Below are positions 1 through 5,127 of a DNA stretch of 5,127 bases, in pieces (position 1 is the first letter of the stretch; every line of letters starts with the position of its first letter). The notes below the pieces were generated by a model. That model was not told the DNA's origin. It worked only from the letters and a program-made list of their open reading frames with translations, and searched no databases. The stretch is from assembly GCA_016303085.1 (NCBI GenBank), contig JAEDMI010000180.1:1-5127 (forward strand). The letters run 5' to 3'. Source of the DNA: Acetatifactor sp. (GTDB lineage: Bacteria > Bacillota > Clostridia > Lachnospirales > Lachnospiraceae). The position numbers were made by a program, and so were the translations under genes.

Positions 1-377
1 ATCGCGTGCTCTAAGAGTATCCGTGGGGACATCAAAAAGCGGTACCTTTTCTTCCGCTGGATGTGGCAGATAATGAGGACTTGTGGGTATGCGGCGGTTT
101 GCAGCTGGAAAACAAGGCCTATCTGGCAGTATGGAAGCGGGAAATGGAGGGTAAAAACAATGACAGGAGAAAGAGAGCAGGCACGGAATGTACGGAGACA
201 ACCCTGTCCATTCCTTTGGGCGGTCTGCCTTTTGCGGAGAAAGGCATTAAGGTTTCCTGCATTTATCCGAAAAATGAGCCGGTTTCATATGAAGTTCACG
301 GGGATATTCTGACGGTTTGCTTTGACAAACCTGTTATGGCCAGGTTGTTTGAAGTGTGGTATAATGTGCGCGGATAG
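1..377 (+). pseudogene. GH36-type alpha-galactosidase, 3' end, frame disrupted
   Basis: This is the C-terminal tail of a probable clan GH-D (GH36-type) alpha-galactosidase, which would release terminal alpha-galactose from oligosaccharides. Seen: frame 1 reads SKSIRGDIKK over bases 13-39 and then loses similarity. Frame 3 continues the same family pattern from base 39 with AVPFLPLD, ADNEDLWVCGGL and AYLAVWKRE, then a beta-sandwich-like tail (TLSIPLGGLPF, ILTVCFDKPVMARLFEV), and stops at 375-377. Frame 3 has a stop at 12-14, so no single frame covers the segment. The break lies at the run of five A's at 34-38, and one missing A would restore IKKAVP. A basic stretch of about a dozen residues (KNNDRRKRAGTEC) before TLSIPL looks unlike the family and may be further decay. 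The catalytic domain lies upstream of the window. An assembly error is the main alternative to a true pseudogene. Confidence 0.62.
337..365 (+). promoter_or_regulatory. Probable sigma-A promoter for the GGDEF gene
   Basis: A perfect TATAAT lies at 360-365, preceded by TGG at 357-359, which makes it an extended -10 (TGnTATAAT). The -35 candidate TGGCCA (337-342, 4 of 6 matches to TTGACA) sits at the ideal 17-base spacing. The promoter lies inside the last codons of the alpha-galactosidase remnant. It predicts a transcript start near base 372 and a 5' leader of about 56 bases before the GGDEF start codon. This suggests that the GGDEF gene and what follows form their own transcription unit. Confidence 0.6.
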
Positions 378-427
378 AAAACCGGGCGATGCCGAATCTT
401 CATTAAATACTAAAGGGAAAAAGCAAT

Positions 428-1561
428 ATGGAAGACTTTACAGAGCAGTACAGACGGGAAGTACTGGAACAGGAAATAAAATCGAATAAGCGTACGATAA
501 AGGGCTTTATCTGGACCTTCGCGGCAGTGGGACTTATGTGGATTCTGACGATGACAGGTTTTTTTGAGGTGGACAGAAAGCTTATTTCCATAGCGTTTTT
601 GGCTACACTTGTGATGCTTTTGCCGGTGCTGTGCATTTTTGTCAAGGGTAATTTGGCAGATGCAAGGCTTAAGTACGCGATACTGTCACTTATGTGTATC
701 GAGTCGGGAGTCATTGCGTCGTTTCTGTCTTTTCACGCAGTGCTGATATATGTTTTGCCGCTTTTGTTTGCCATACAGTACAGAAAGCGCAGTACAGTGT
801 GGTTTGTGTATTGGGTAAATACCGTTACCATGCTGATAAGTTCCGTTGTCAGCTTCTATTTCGGACTCTGTGATCTGAATATCCTTCTTCAAAGCAATCA
901 TGTGAGGAACTGGTATCTGGATCTAATGGCAGAGGGTGCGTTAAATATTCCGTTCAATGAAAATCCGATATATGTAATTGTGGTATTTGAGGTATTCCCC
1001 AGAAGCATCACATTATTGCTGTTCTCCATTTTGATTCATTATACGGTAATCAGCAGCAACGAAGATGCTTACAGAATTGCCAGACTGACCTACCTCAAGG
1101 AAACCGATACCATCACAAAGGTTTACAACAAAAACAAGTATGAGGAAATGGTGACAGAATACTATCCGAGGATAGAGCAGGTATCTGTGACCTTCTGGGA
1201 TTTGAACAACTTGAAAGAAATAAATGATGAATACGGACATGCCATGGGTGACAAGGCAATCGAAATGCTGTCAGCTTCTCTGTATGCCAAATCGGATTAC
1301 AGGCATCGTGTATACAGAATCGGCGGAGATGAATTCCTGATGATTATCGACAACCCTGTACCCGGCGAGACCGAAAGACTTGTAAAAGGGATAAAGGAAA
1401 GCCTGGAGAGTCATAATGCAGACAGTGAGATAAAAACATCCAGCGCGGTGGGCGTTGCTTTTGGAAAAGGAAAGGATATTCTTGAGATTGTAAAAAAAGC
1501 GGATGCCTGTATGTATGAAAACAAGAGACTCAGCAAAGCGGAACCGGGATTACAACGGTAA
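428..1561 (+). CDS. Membrane GGDEF-domain diguanylate cyclase
   Basis: This 377-residue protein is predicted to make cyclic di-GMP from two GTP at the inner face of the membrane. Six hydrophobic segments are visible at roughly residues 26-46, 51-72, 82-101, 103-118, 123-146 and 181-208, with a loop at 147-180 between the last two. The cytoplasmic GGDEF domain fills about 223-370. Its landmarks are FWDLNNLKEINDEYGH (256-271), MGDKA (273-277) and an intact RIGGDEF (297-303), so it is probably catalytic. The usual second Asp of the DxD metal motif is Asn here (D258-L-N260). No RxxD product-inhibition site is found at its normal place, five residues before GGDEF. The membrane part matches no sensor family I can name, so the signal is unknown. 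The start is supported by AAAGGGA at 412-418 and the promoter at 337-365. The stop lies 13 bases before the sigma-factor remnant, so the two were probably once co-transcribed. Confidence 0.93.
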   Translation: MEDFTEQYRREVLEQEIKSNKRTIKGFIWTFAAVGLMWILTMTGFFEVDRKLISIAFLATLVMLLPVLCIFVKGNLADARLKYAILSLMCIESGVIASFLSFHAVLIYVLPLLFAIQYRKRSTVWFVYWVNTVTMLISSVVSFYFGLCDLNILLQSNHVRNWYLDLMAEGALNIPFNENPIYVIVVFEVFPRSITLLLFSILIHYTVISSNEDAYRIARLTYLKETDTITKVYNKNKYEEMVTEYYPRIEQVSVTFWDLNNLKEINDEYGHAMGDKAIEMLSASLYAKSDYRHRVYRIGGDEFLMIIDNPVPGETERLVKGIKESLESHNADSEIKTSSAVGVAFGKGKDILEIVKKADACMYENKRLSKAEPGLQR

Positions 1562-1562
1562 T

Positions 1563-1569
1563 AAAGGAG
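1563..1569 (+). promoter_or_regulatory. Ribosome binding site defining a GTG start
   Basis: AAAGGAG ends five bases before GTG at 1575. It is the only good Shine-Dalgarno match in front of the sigma-factor remnant. It supports GTG at 1575, giving MEEKQFHACMKK, over the internal ATG codons that follow or an upstream ATG inside the GGDEF gene. It shows that the remnant keeps its original translation start although the gene is broken. Confidence 0.6.
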
Positions 1570-1574
1570 TTCCA

Positions 1575-1902
1575 GTGGAAGAAAAGCAGTTTCATGCGTG
1601 CATGAAGAAAATGAAATACGGCGAAAAAGCTGCCTTGCGGGAAGTTTACGAGGCGTATATCGGATATATTTACTCCATTGTGTTTCAGGTGGTTCAGAAC
1701 AAGGAGATACCGGAGACGGAATTGAAGTATCAATCGGAAACGGGCAGTGTCGGAGTTTGGTTTGTTGATTCGCGACAGCGAGTACAAAAAGGACGCTTCC
1801 TTTGAAAATATGAGGGAACTGTTAAAGCTGGTTGACACCGAGGCGGATGAGTACAAGGATGAGTTTGCATATCTGGTGAAGAAGCTGGAGAGAAACAGCT
1901 GA
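1575..1902 (+). pseudogene. Fused remnants: ECF sigma factor N-terminus and VWA (DUF3520) C-terminus
   Basis: Seen: from GTG 1575, frame 3 reads about 44 residues typical of an ECF sigma-70 region 2 start (MKKMKYGEKAALREVYEAYI, then GYIYSIVFQVVQNKE) and then abruptly leaves the family. The next residues, IPETELKYQSE (bases 1707-1739), resemble the segment that follows ALYE-I-P in YfbK-like VWA proteins. Frame 3 stops at 1803-1805. Frame 1 meanwhile carries AVSEFGLLIRDSEYKKDASF from about 1744 and ends EFAYLVKKLERNS at 1902, matching the extreme C-terminus of VWA/DUF3520 proteins (AEFGMLLRDSEYKG type). Inference: an ECF sigma gene followed by a VWA gene suffered a large deletion with one edge near 1704-1710, and a smaller one near 1738-1744 that shifted the frame. 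Sigma regions 3 and 4, the VWA domain and its metal site are all gone. A 76-residue hybrid peptide could still be translated, but no function is expected. Confidence 0.72.
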
Positions 1903-1910
1903 TCCTTTTG

Positions 1911-1975
1911 AGACCGCGGGACATAAGTTGTCGGCATTTCATACCTGAAAAGCGGCAACTTATGCTCCGCGGTCT
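1911..1975. repeat. 65-base imperfect palindrome (long hairpin)
   Basis: The outer arms AGACCGCGG (1911-1919) and CCGCGGTCT (1967-1975) are perfect inverses. The middle arms CATAAGTTG (1922-1930) and CAACTTATG (1956-1964) are perfect inverses. The inner arms TTTCA (1937-1941) and TGAAA (1946-1950) enclose the loop TACC. Between the arms lie a G-T wobble and an A-C mismatch, a T-G wobble, CG pairs, one bulged G and an A-A mismatch, so nearly the whole length can fold as one stem. No T-run follows on either strand, so it is not a standard intrinsic terminator. It begins eight bases after the VWA remnant stop and ends 58 bases before the ABC ATPase start. It could be a dispersed palindromic element, a weak terminator, or an mRNA-end structure. 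Confidence 0.7.
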
Positions 1976-1992
1976 TGTGCGTGTTGAAATCC

Positions 1993-2001
1993 TGTGATAA
2001 G
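1993..2001 (+). promoter_or_regulatory. Weak candidate extended -10 for the ABC operon
   Basis: TGT followed by GATAAG (4 of 6 matches to TATAAT) forms an extended -10 pattern 32 bases before the ATPase start codon. The only -35-like sequence is TTGTGC at 1975-1980, a 3-of-6 match at 15-base spacing that overlaps the end of the palindrome. No better promoter was found between 1976 and 2033. The operon may need an activator, such as its own LytTR protein, to use a poor promoter, or may be read through from upstream. Confidence 0.22.
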
Positions 2002-2033
2002 TTTGCTTCAGCTGAGATGGGAGGAAAACACCT

Positions 2034-2876
2034 ATGATTTATGCGAATCAAGTCAGAAAGAGTTTTGGTGAGAAAGAAATATTAAAGGGCATCGACCTGA
2101 AAATTGAAAAGGGAAATGTATTCGGACTGCTTGGCCCTTCCGGAGCGGGTAAGACAACCCTGATTAAGTTATTGACGGGGCAACTTCCGGCAGACGGCGG
2201 TGAGACACGGATCCTGGGTAAGGAGGTCGAAAAGCTTACAGGTAAGGATAAAAAGAAAATCGGTATTATGATGGACAATTTTGGACTATATGAAAGGTTT
2301 TCCTGCTATGAAAACCTGCAGATATTTGCGGATTTGTACGGAGTGCCTAAAAATCAAATCGTAATTAAACTGAAGGAAGTTGGACTGTACGATTCAATAA
2401 AAACACCTGCTATGAAATTATCGAAGGGAATGAGGAACCGATTGCAGTTGGCCAGAGTGTTTTTGCAGGAACCGGAGATTATGTTTCTGGATGAGCCTAC
2501 CAGCGGACTTGACCCTGCAAATACAGAGGAGATTCACAGCCTGATTTTGGATAAAGTACAGAGAGGCTGTACAGTATTTCTGACCACACATAACATGGTG
2601 GAGGCGGAGAAGCTGTGTGAGAAAATAGCACTGCTGCATGAAGGAAATATTGTGGAGCAGGGACACCCCAAGGAAATATGCAGAAAATACAATCATCAGA
2701 AAAAGATCTATATACATCGGTATGACGGTGAGGACGAGGAACTTTCTAACAACAGTATTGCGGCAGAACGGCTTTACCGTTTGATGCAGGAAGAACAAAT
2801 AGAAACCATTCATTCCACGGAACCGAATCTGGAATCCGTGTTTATGGAGCTGACCGGAAAAAGCCTCAATGTGTAA
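2034..2876 (+). CDS. ABC transporter ATP-binding protein (ABC-2 exporter type)
   Basis: This 280-residue ATPase should power the membrane partner encoded next. Motifs in order: Walker A GPSGAGKTT (34-42), Q-loop region IMMDNFGLYERFS (78-90), signature LSKGM (129-133), Walker B IMFLDEP (149-155), D-loop SGLDP (157-161) and switch histidine H186 in LTTHNM. Two positions depart from the canon: Asp81 stands where Gln is normal, and the signature is LSKGM rather than LSGGQ. The catalytic Glu154 and the other nucleotide-binding residues are intact. The C-terminal ~58 residues end in a EPNLESVFMELTG motif (263-275) that is common in exporters of the NatA/CcmA/BcrA style. GGGAGG at 2019-2024 supports the ATG. 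The closest functional analogues are drug, bacteriocin or lipid-linked antibiotic exporters; the substrate cannot be told from sequence. It is the first gene of the ABC-LytTR-DUF3021 operon. Confidence 0.93.
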   Translation: MIYANQVRKSFGEKEILKGIDLKIEKGNVFGLLGPSGAGKTTLIKLLTGQLPADGGETRILGKEVEKLTGKDKKKIGIMMDNFGLYERFSCYENLQIFADLYGVPKNQIVIKLKEVGLYDSIKTPAMKLSKGMRNRLQLARVFLQEPEIMFLDEPTSGLDPANTEEIHSLILDKVQRGCTVFLTTHNMVEAEKLCEKIALLHEGNIVEQGHPKEICRKYNHQKKIYIHRYDGEDEELSNNSIAAERLYRLMQEEQIETIHSTEPNLESVFMELTGKSLNV

Positions 2877-2958
2877 AAAGCGGGAGACAATCCGGCTCAT
2901 TCTTACAAATAGGATTTCTGCAAAACAATTTGAAATTTTGCAGGAAATGGAAGAGTAG
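2869..2958 (+). CDS. Possible 29-residue leader ORF between ATPase and permease
   Basis: An ATG at 2869 overlaps the ATPase stop (ATGTGTAA, a different frame) and opens 29 codons, MCKKRETIRL to the end QEMEE, stopping at 2956-2958 just where the permease ribosome binding site begins. The peptide is a charged, plausible single helix (KRETIRLILTNRISAKQFEI) and resembles nothing I recognise. Its own ribosome binding site is weak (GGAAAAA near 2856), so translation would depend on coupling to the ATPase. The fit between two neighbours without a gap is suggestive, but a 29-codon frame can arise by chance. Confidence 0.3.
   Translation: MCKKRETIRLILTNRISAKQFEILQEMEE
2914..2948 (+). repeat. Hairpin in the gap before the permease gene
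   Basis: ATTTCTGCAAAA (2914-2925) pairs with TTTTGCA (2936-2942) and GAAAT (2944-2948). This gives a 12-pair stem with one bulged G at 2943 and a 10-base loop. It ends eight bases before the permease ribosome binding site (TAGGGAGA, 2956-2963). There is no T-run, so it is not a terminator. It could set the relative expression of ATPase and permease by RNA processing, mRNA stability or translation control. Confidence 0.5.
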
Positions 2959-2969
2959 GGAGATTTCAT

Positions 2970-3662
2970 ATGAAAACAACAACCGTTATTTTTAAAAAGC
3001 AGATGGCAGATACCCTTAAAAATAAGGAAATTCTGATACAGTTTATTATGTTCCCCATTATTACGATTATCATGGAAAAGGTGATTGTCATGGAGGGCAT
3101 GCCGGAATATTTCTTTGCAAAAATGTTTTCGGCTATGTACATGGGAATGGCTCCGCTGATTGCGACTGCAGCAATTATTGCGGAGGAGAAGGAGAAAAAT
3201 ACGCTCAGAGTGCTGATGATGTCAGATGTCAGGCCGGTTCAGTATCTTTTGGGAGTGGGAAGCTATGTCTGGCTTCTCTGCATGATTGGGGCTGCTGTGA
3301 TTGCCTTCTCCACAGGCTTTCAGGGGAAACAGCTGCTTATCTATATGTGTGCGATGGGCTTTGGAAACATGGTATCAATCATAGTCGGAGCAGCCATCGG
3401 CATGTTTGCAAGAAATCAGATGATGGCTACCTCTGTCGTGATGCCGGTAATGCTGGTATTGTCTTTTCTGCCCATGCTTGCCATGTTTAACAAAACATTG
3501 GAAAAAGTAGCCTATTTCTTTTATACCCGGCAAATTCAGGTGTTTATGAATGGACCGGAGTATGATATGATAGAAGGCAGAGGAATTCTGATTGTTTTGT
3601 GTAATATGATTGTGGCATTGGTGTTGTTTTTGGCTGCTTATAAGAAGAATGGGTTGGAATAG
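2970..3662 (+). CDS. ABC-2 type transporter permease
   Basis: This 230-residue integral membrane protein is the channel half of the exporter driven by the preceding ATPase. Six hydrophobic segments are visible at about 21-40, 54-71, 95-114, 122-145, 153-173 and 205-223, the standard ABC-2 count. The cytoplasmic motif AEEKEKNTLRVL (71-82) after the second segment matches the conserved acidic E-rich loop of ABC-2 permeases (EEKE-x-T-L), and VRPVQYLLG (87-95) follows as expected. The N-terminal amphipathic helix (IFKKQMADTLKNKEI) is also typical. With one permease gene the working transporter is probably a homodimer plus two ATPases. TAGGGAGA at 2956-2963 supports the ATG. The stop is two bases before the LytTR start, so the genes are translationally linked. 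The substrate is unknown. Confidence 0.9.
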   Translation: MKTTTVIFKKQMADTLKNKEILIQFIMFPIITIIMEKVIVMEGMPEYFFAKMFSAMYMGMAPLIATAAIIAEEKEKNTLRVLMMSDVRPVQYLLGVGSYVWLLCMIGAAVIAFSTGFQGKQLLIYMCAMGFGNMVSIIVGAAIGMFARNQMMATSVVMPVMLVLSFLPMLAMFNKTLEKVAYFFYTRQIQVFMNGPEYDMIEGRGILIVLCNMIVALVLFLAAYKKNGLE

Positions 3663-3664
3663 GG

Positions 3665-4105
3665 ATGAGAATATCGATTGAGGTGGATGAGGCATACCCG
3701 GATATTGAGATAAAAGTAGGTTGTAGGCACCTTACCCCGGAAATTGAAAAAATGATGGCAATACTCCGAATGTTTGATATGCAGCTGACGGTAAGAAAGG
3801 AAAACTCCACTTATTTTCTGGATTTGAGCAAGGTACTGTATATAGAAGCCGTGGAAAGAAATACCTTTGTATATACAGATGAGGGAGTTTACGAATCTGA
3901 GATGAAGCTGTACGAATTGGAGCAGCAACTGGAGGAATGCAATTTCTTCAGGGCAAGCAAATCCTGCCTGATGAATCTGAAAATGATAGCAAGTCTGAAG
4001 GCGGATATCAACCGGAAAATCAGGGTAACCATGAAAAACGGTGAACAGATTATGGTTTCCAGAATGTATGCGGATGAACTGAGAAAGAGGCTGGGAATAA
4101 AATGA
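3665..4105 (+). CDS. LytTR-family DNA-binding transcriptional regulator
   Basis: This 146-residue regulator has a LytTR DNA-binding domain at about 43-144 and no receiver domain, so it is not an ordinary two-component response regulator. Family landmarks seen: LDLSKVLYIEAVERNTFVYT (52-71), the L-ELEQQL segment (82-89), FFRASKSCLMNLKMI (94-108), and KNGEQIMVSRMYADEL (124-139), with the conserved SR and aromatic residue before the last helix. The first ~40 residues (VDEAYPDIEIKVGC, then a short helix PEIEKMMAIL) are the usual lead-in of stand-alone LytTR proteins. The start follows the permease stop by two bases with only a weak ribosome binding site, implying translational coupling. The stop overlaps the DUF3021 ATG (ATGA, 4102-4105). 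Known HdrR/BrsR-type relatives are activators held back by the membrane protein encoded next. Autoregulation of this operon is likely but is inference. Confidence 0.92.
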   Translation: MRISIEVDEAYPDIEIKVGCRHLTPEIEKMMAILRMFDMQLTVRKENSTYFLDLSKVLYIEAVERNTFVYTDEGVYESEMKLYELEQQLEECNFFRASKSCLMNLKMIASLKADINRKIRVTMKNGEQIMVSRMYADELRKRLGIK

Positions 4106-4572
4106 TAGAAGAAAAAAAGACTGTTTTCGATTATCTGGGGCAGATTTTCATGCTTTATGGGATGACGGTATGTATATTTATTGCATTTAGCCTGACTATC
4201 GGCGATTATGCAAAGGAAGCTTCCCCATTGTTTTCACTGGGCGGTGAAGGCTTAAGATTTTCCACACTTCTTCAGTTATTGGGAATGGCAACACTAATTA
4301 CATTAATTCGTAGTTTATTTTTTACGGATATCCTTATCAAAAACATGTCGGTTGTCAAAAGAGCAATCTGTATGTTGACAGGAATAATCGTGATGATTAT
4401 TGTATTTGTGGTGGTTTTTGACTGGTTTCCCGTGAATAAAATAGAAGCCTGGATAGGGTTTTTCGTTTCGTTTGGGATATGTTTTTTAATCAGTCTGGGG
4501 GTTACACTCTTAAAAGAAAAAGCCGAGAATCGCAAGATGGAAGAAGCTCTAAAAAAAATAAATAAATTGTAA
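4102..4572 (+). CDS. DUF3021-type four-pass membrane protein, probable LytTR regulator inhibitor
   Basis: This 156-residue protein has four hydrophobic segments (about 12-33, 55-74, 87-107, 116-137) and a highly charged cytoplasmic-type tail (138-156, EKAENRKMEEALKKINKL). Size, topology, the IEAWIGFFVSF motif at the fourth segment and the terminal EEALKKIN resemble DUF3021 proteins, which are commonly encoded directly after a LytTR gene. In the streptococcal HdrRM/BrsRM systems the membrane partner antagonises its LytTR protein. By position and topology this protein is inferred to play that role, perhaps by binding the regulator through its tail. Its ATG overlaps the LytTR stop by four bases, which favours equal synthesis of the two. 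The signal that would release the regulator is unknown. Assignment to DUF3021 rests on recognition by eye. Confidence 0.8.
   Translation: MIEEKKTVFDYLGQIFMLYGMTVCIFIAFSLTIGDYAKEASPLFSLGGEGLRFSTLLQLLGMATLITLIRSLFFTDILIKNMSVVKRAICMLTGIIVMIIVFVVVFDWFPVNKIEAWIGFFVSFGICFLISLGVTLLKEKAENRKMEEALKKINKL
4375..4403 (+). promoter_or_regulatory. Candidate internal promoter ahead of the GH43 gene
   Basis: A perfect -35 TTGACA (4375-4380) and a 4-of-6 -10 TATTGT (4398-4403) are separated by exactly 17 bases, inside the DUF3021 gene about 180 bases before the glycosidase start. It could give the glycosidase expression independent of the LytTR operon. The stretch encodes an AT-rich transmembrane helix, so chance is a real alternative. 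Confidence 0.27.
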
Positions 4573-4583
4573 GGAGACAAACT

Positions 4584-5127
4584 ATGGCAAATCCGATTTT
4601 ACCTCTTTGGGAATATATTCCGGACGGGGAACCCCGGGTGTTCGGAGATAGGGTTTATTTGTACGGCTCCCACGACAGGGTGGCATGCCCCTTTTTCTGT
4701 GATTACAAGCTGAAGGTGTGGTCAGCATCCTTGAGCAACCTGAATGACTGGCAGTGCCACGGGACAAGTTTCCAGACCAGGGATACTGCAAATCATGAGG
4801 CTCAGGCTCCATGGACAGATCATGAGCTGTATGCTCCCGACTGTGTGGAGAAGGATGGCAAGTACTACCTTTATATGTATATCGTAGGCGCTAAGGGATG
4901 TGTGGCGGTCAGCGACCACCCGGAGGGGCCCTTTGAACTGTTGTCCACCTACAAATATACCCCCGGAAACGAGGGGGATGACGGCATTTATAATGATGTG
5001 GGTGTACTGGTGGATGATGATGGCAGAGTATACTGCTACTATGGCTTTGAAGGCTCCTTCATGAATGAGATAAACCCCGAGAATATGTACGAGATTCTGG
5101 ATGGCAGCCTGAAAAGAAGGGTAATTG
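4584..5127 (+). CDS. GH43-family glycoside hydrolase, N-terminal part (runs off window)
   Basis: The first 181 residues of a probable five-bladed beta-propeller glycosidase (GH43: beta-xylosidase, alpha-L-arabinofuranosidase or related) are present and the frame stays open to the window edge. Seen: NPILPLWEYIPDGEPRVFGD (3-22) with Asp14 at the place of the family's catalytic base, then RVYLYGSHD (23-31). YAPDCVEKDGKYYLYMY (83-99) carries Asp86 as the likely pKa-tuning Asp, followed by AVSDHPEGPFEL and IYNDVGVLVDDDGRVY. The catalytic acid Glu would lie beyond the window. No signal peptide is present at the N-terminus, so the enzyme is probably intracellular and acts on imported oligosaccharides. 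The ATG has a strong AAGGAGA (4571-4577) that touches the DUF3021 stop, with an 11-base gap between genes. Exact substrate specificity cannot be assigned. Confidence 0.88.
   Translation, partial: MANPILPLWEYIPDGEPRVFGDRVYLYGSHDRVACPFFCDYKLKVWSASLSNLNDWQCHGTSFQTRDTANHEAQAPWTDHELYAPDCVEKDGKYYLYMYIVGAKGCVAVSDHPEGPFELLSTYKYTPGNEGDDGIYNDVGVLVDDDGRVYCYYGFEGSFMNEINPENMYEILDGSLKRRVI

Noticed and set aside
33..39. CAAAAAG as a programmed -1 ribosomal frameshift site
   Set aside because: A -1 slip here would give the right protein, but the first base is C rather than A, no downstream stem was evident, and glycosidases are not known to use frameshifting. A one-base deletion is simpler.
322..327. Perfect TTGACA -35 box within the alpha-galactosidase remnant
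   Set aside because: Thirty-two bases separate it from TATAAT at 360, and no -10-like hexamer lies 16-18 bases downstream.
1911..1990. Palindrome as a standard Rho-independent terminator
   Set aside because: The bases after the stem are TGTGCGTGTTG on the + strand, and no T-run follows on the - strand either.
1998..2006. TAAGTTTGC as a LytTR-type binding repeat
   Set aside because: It matches most of the general LytTR half-site pattern, but no second repeat is found at the usual 12-13 base spacing on either side.
1530..2051. Antisense open frame of 173 codons across the sigma/VWA scar and palindrome
   Set aside because: It covers three unrelated elements, has no family resemblance, and is read opposite to recognisable gene fragments.
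2418..2969. Antisense open frame of 183 codons over the ATPase 3' half
   Set aside because: It lies opposite a clearly conserved ATPase and its translation has no recognisable motif.
4619..4640. GGGG-AA-CCCC mini-hairpin at the start of the GH43 gene
   Set aside because: It is very short, lies within well-conserved coding sequence, and is explained by the codons for the DGEPRV segment.

Overview
The window looks like chromosomal DNA of a gut Firmicute, most likely a Lachnospiraceae (Clostridium cluster XIVa) member. This is inferred from AGGAGG-type ribosome binding sites, protein sequence style, moderate GC, and the mix of GH36/GH43 glycosidases with a LytTR/DUF3021 regulatory pair. No rRNA, tRNA, CRISPR array or insertion sequence was seen. 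All genes read on the + strand.

Layout: (1) bases 1-377 hold the 3' end of a GH36-type alpha-galactosidase whose reading frame is broken near base 34-39. Its last codons contain a strong extended -10 promoter. (2) 428-1561 encodes a six-pass membrane GGDEF diguanylate cyclase. (3) 1575-1902 is a gene graveyard. The first ~44 codons of an ECF sigma factor are joined to two fragments of the C-terminal part of a YfbK-type VWA (DUF3520) protein, so everything between has been deleted. (4) 1911-1975 is a long imperfect palindrome with a 4-base loop and no T-run. (5) 2034-4572 is a compact operon: ABC ATPase, a 93-base gap with a hairpin and a possible 29-codon ORF, ABC-2 permease, LytTR DNA-binding regulator, and a four-pass DUF3021 protein. 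(6) 4584 to the window end is the start of a GH43-type glycosidase, whose ribosome binding site touches the DUF3021 stop codon.

The central unit resembles the LytTR regulatory systems (HdrRM/BrsRM type), in which a membrane protein restrains a cognate LytTR regulator. Here the pair is encoded with a one-ATPase, one-permease ABC-2 exporter. I infer that the DUF3021 protein senses membrane or substrate status and controls LytTR-driven expression of the exporter. The two glycosidases at the edges suggest a polysaccharide-utilisation neighbourhood. The regulatory and signalling genes appear to be inserted or rearranged between them, and the sigma/VWA scar is direct evidence of past deletion here.
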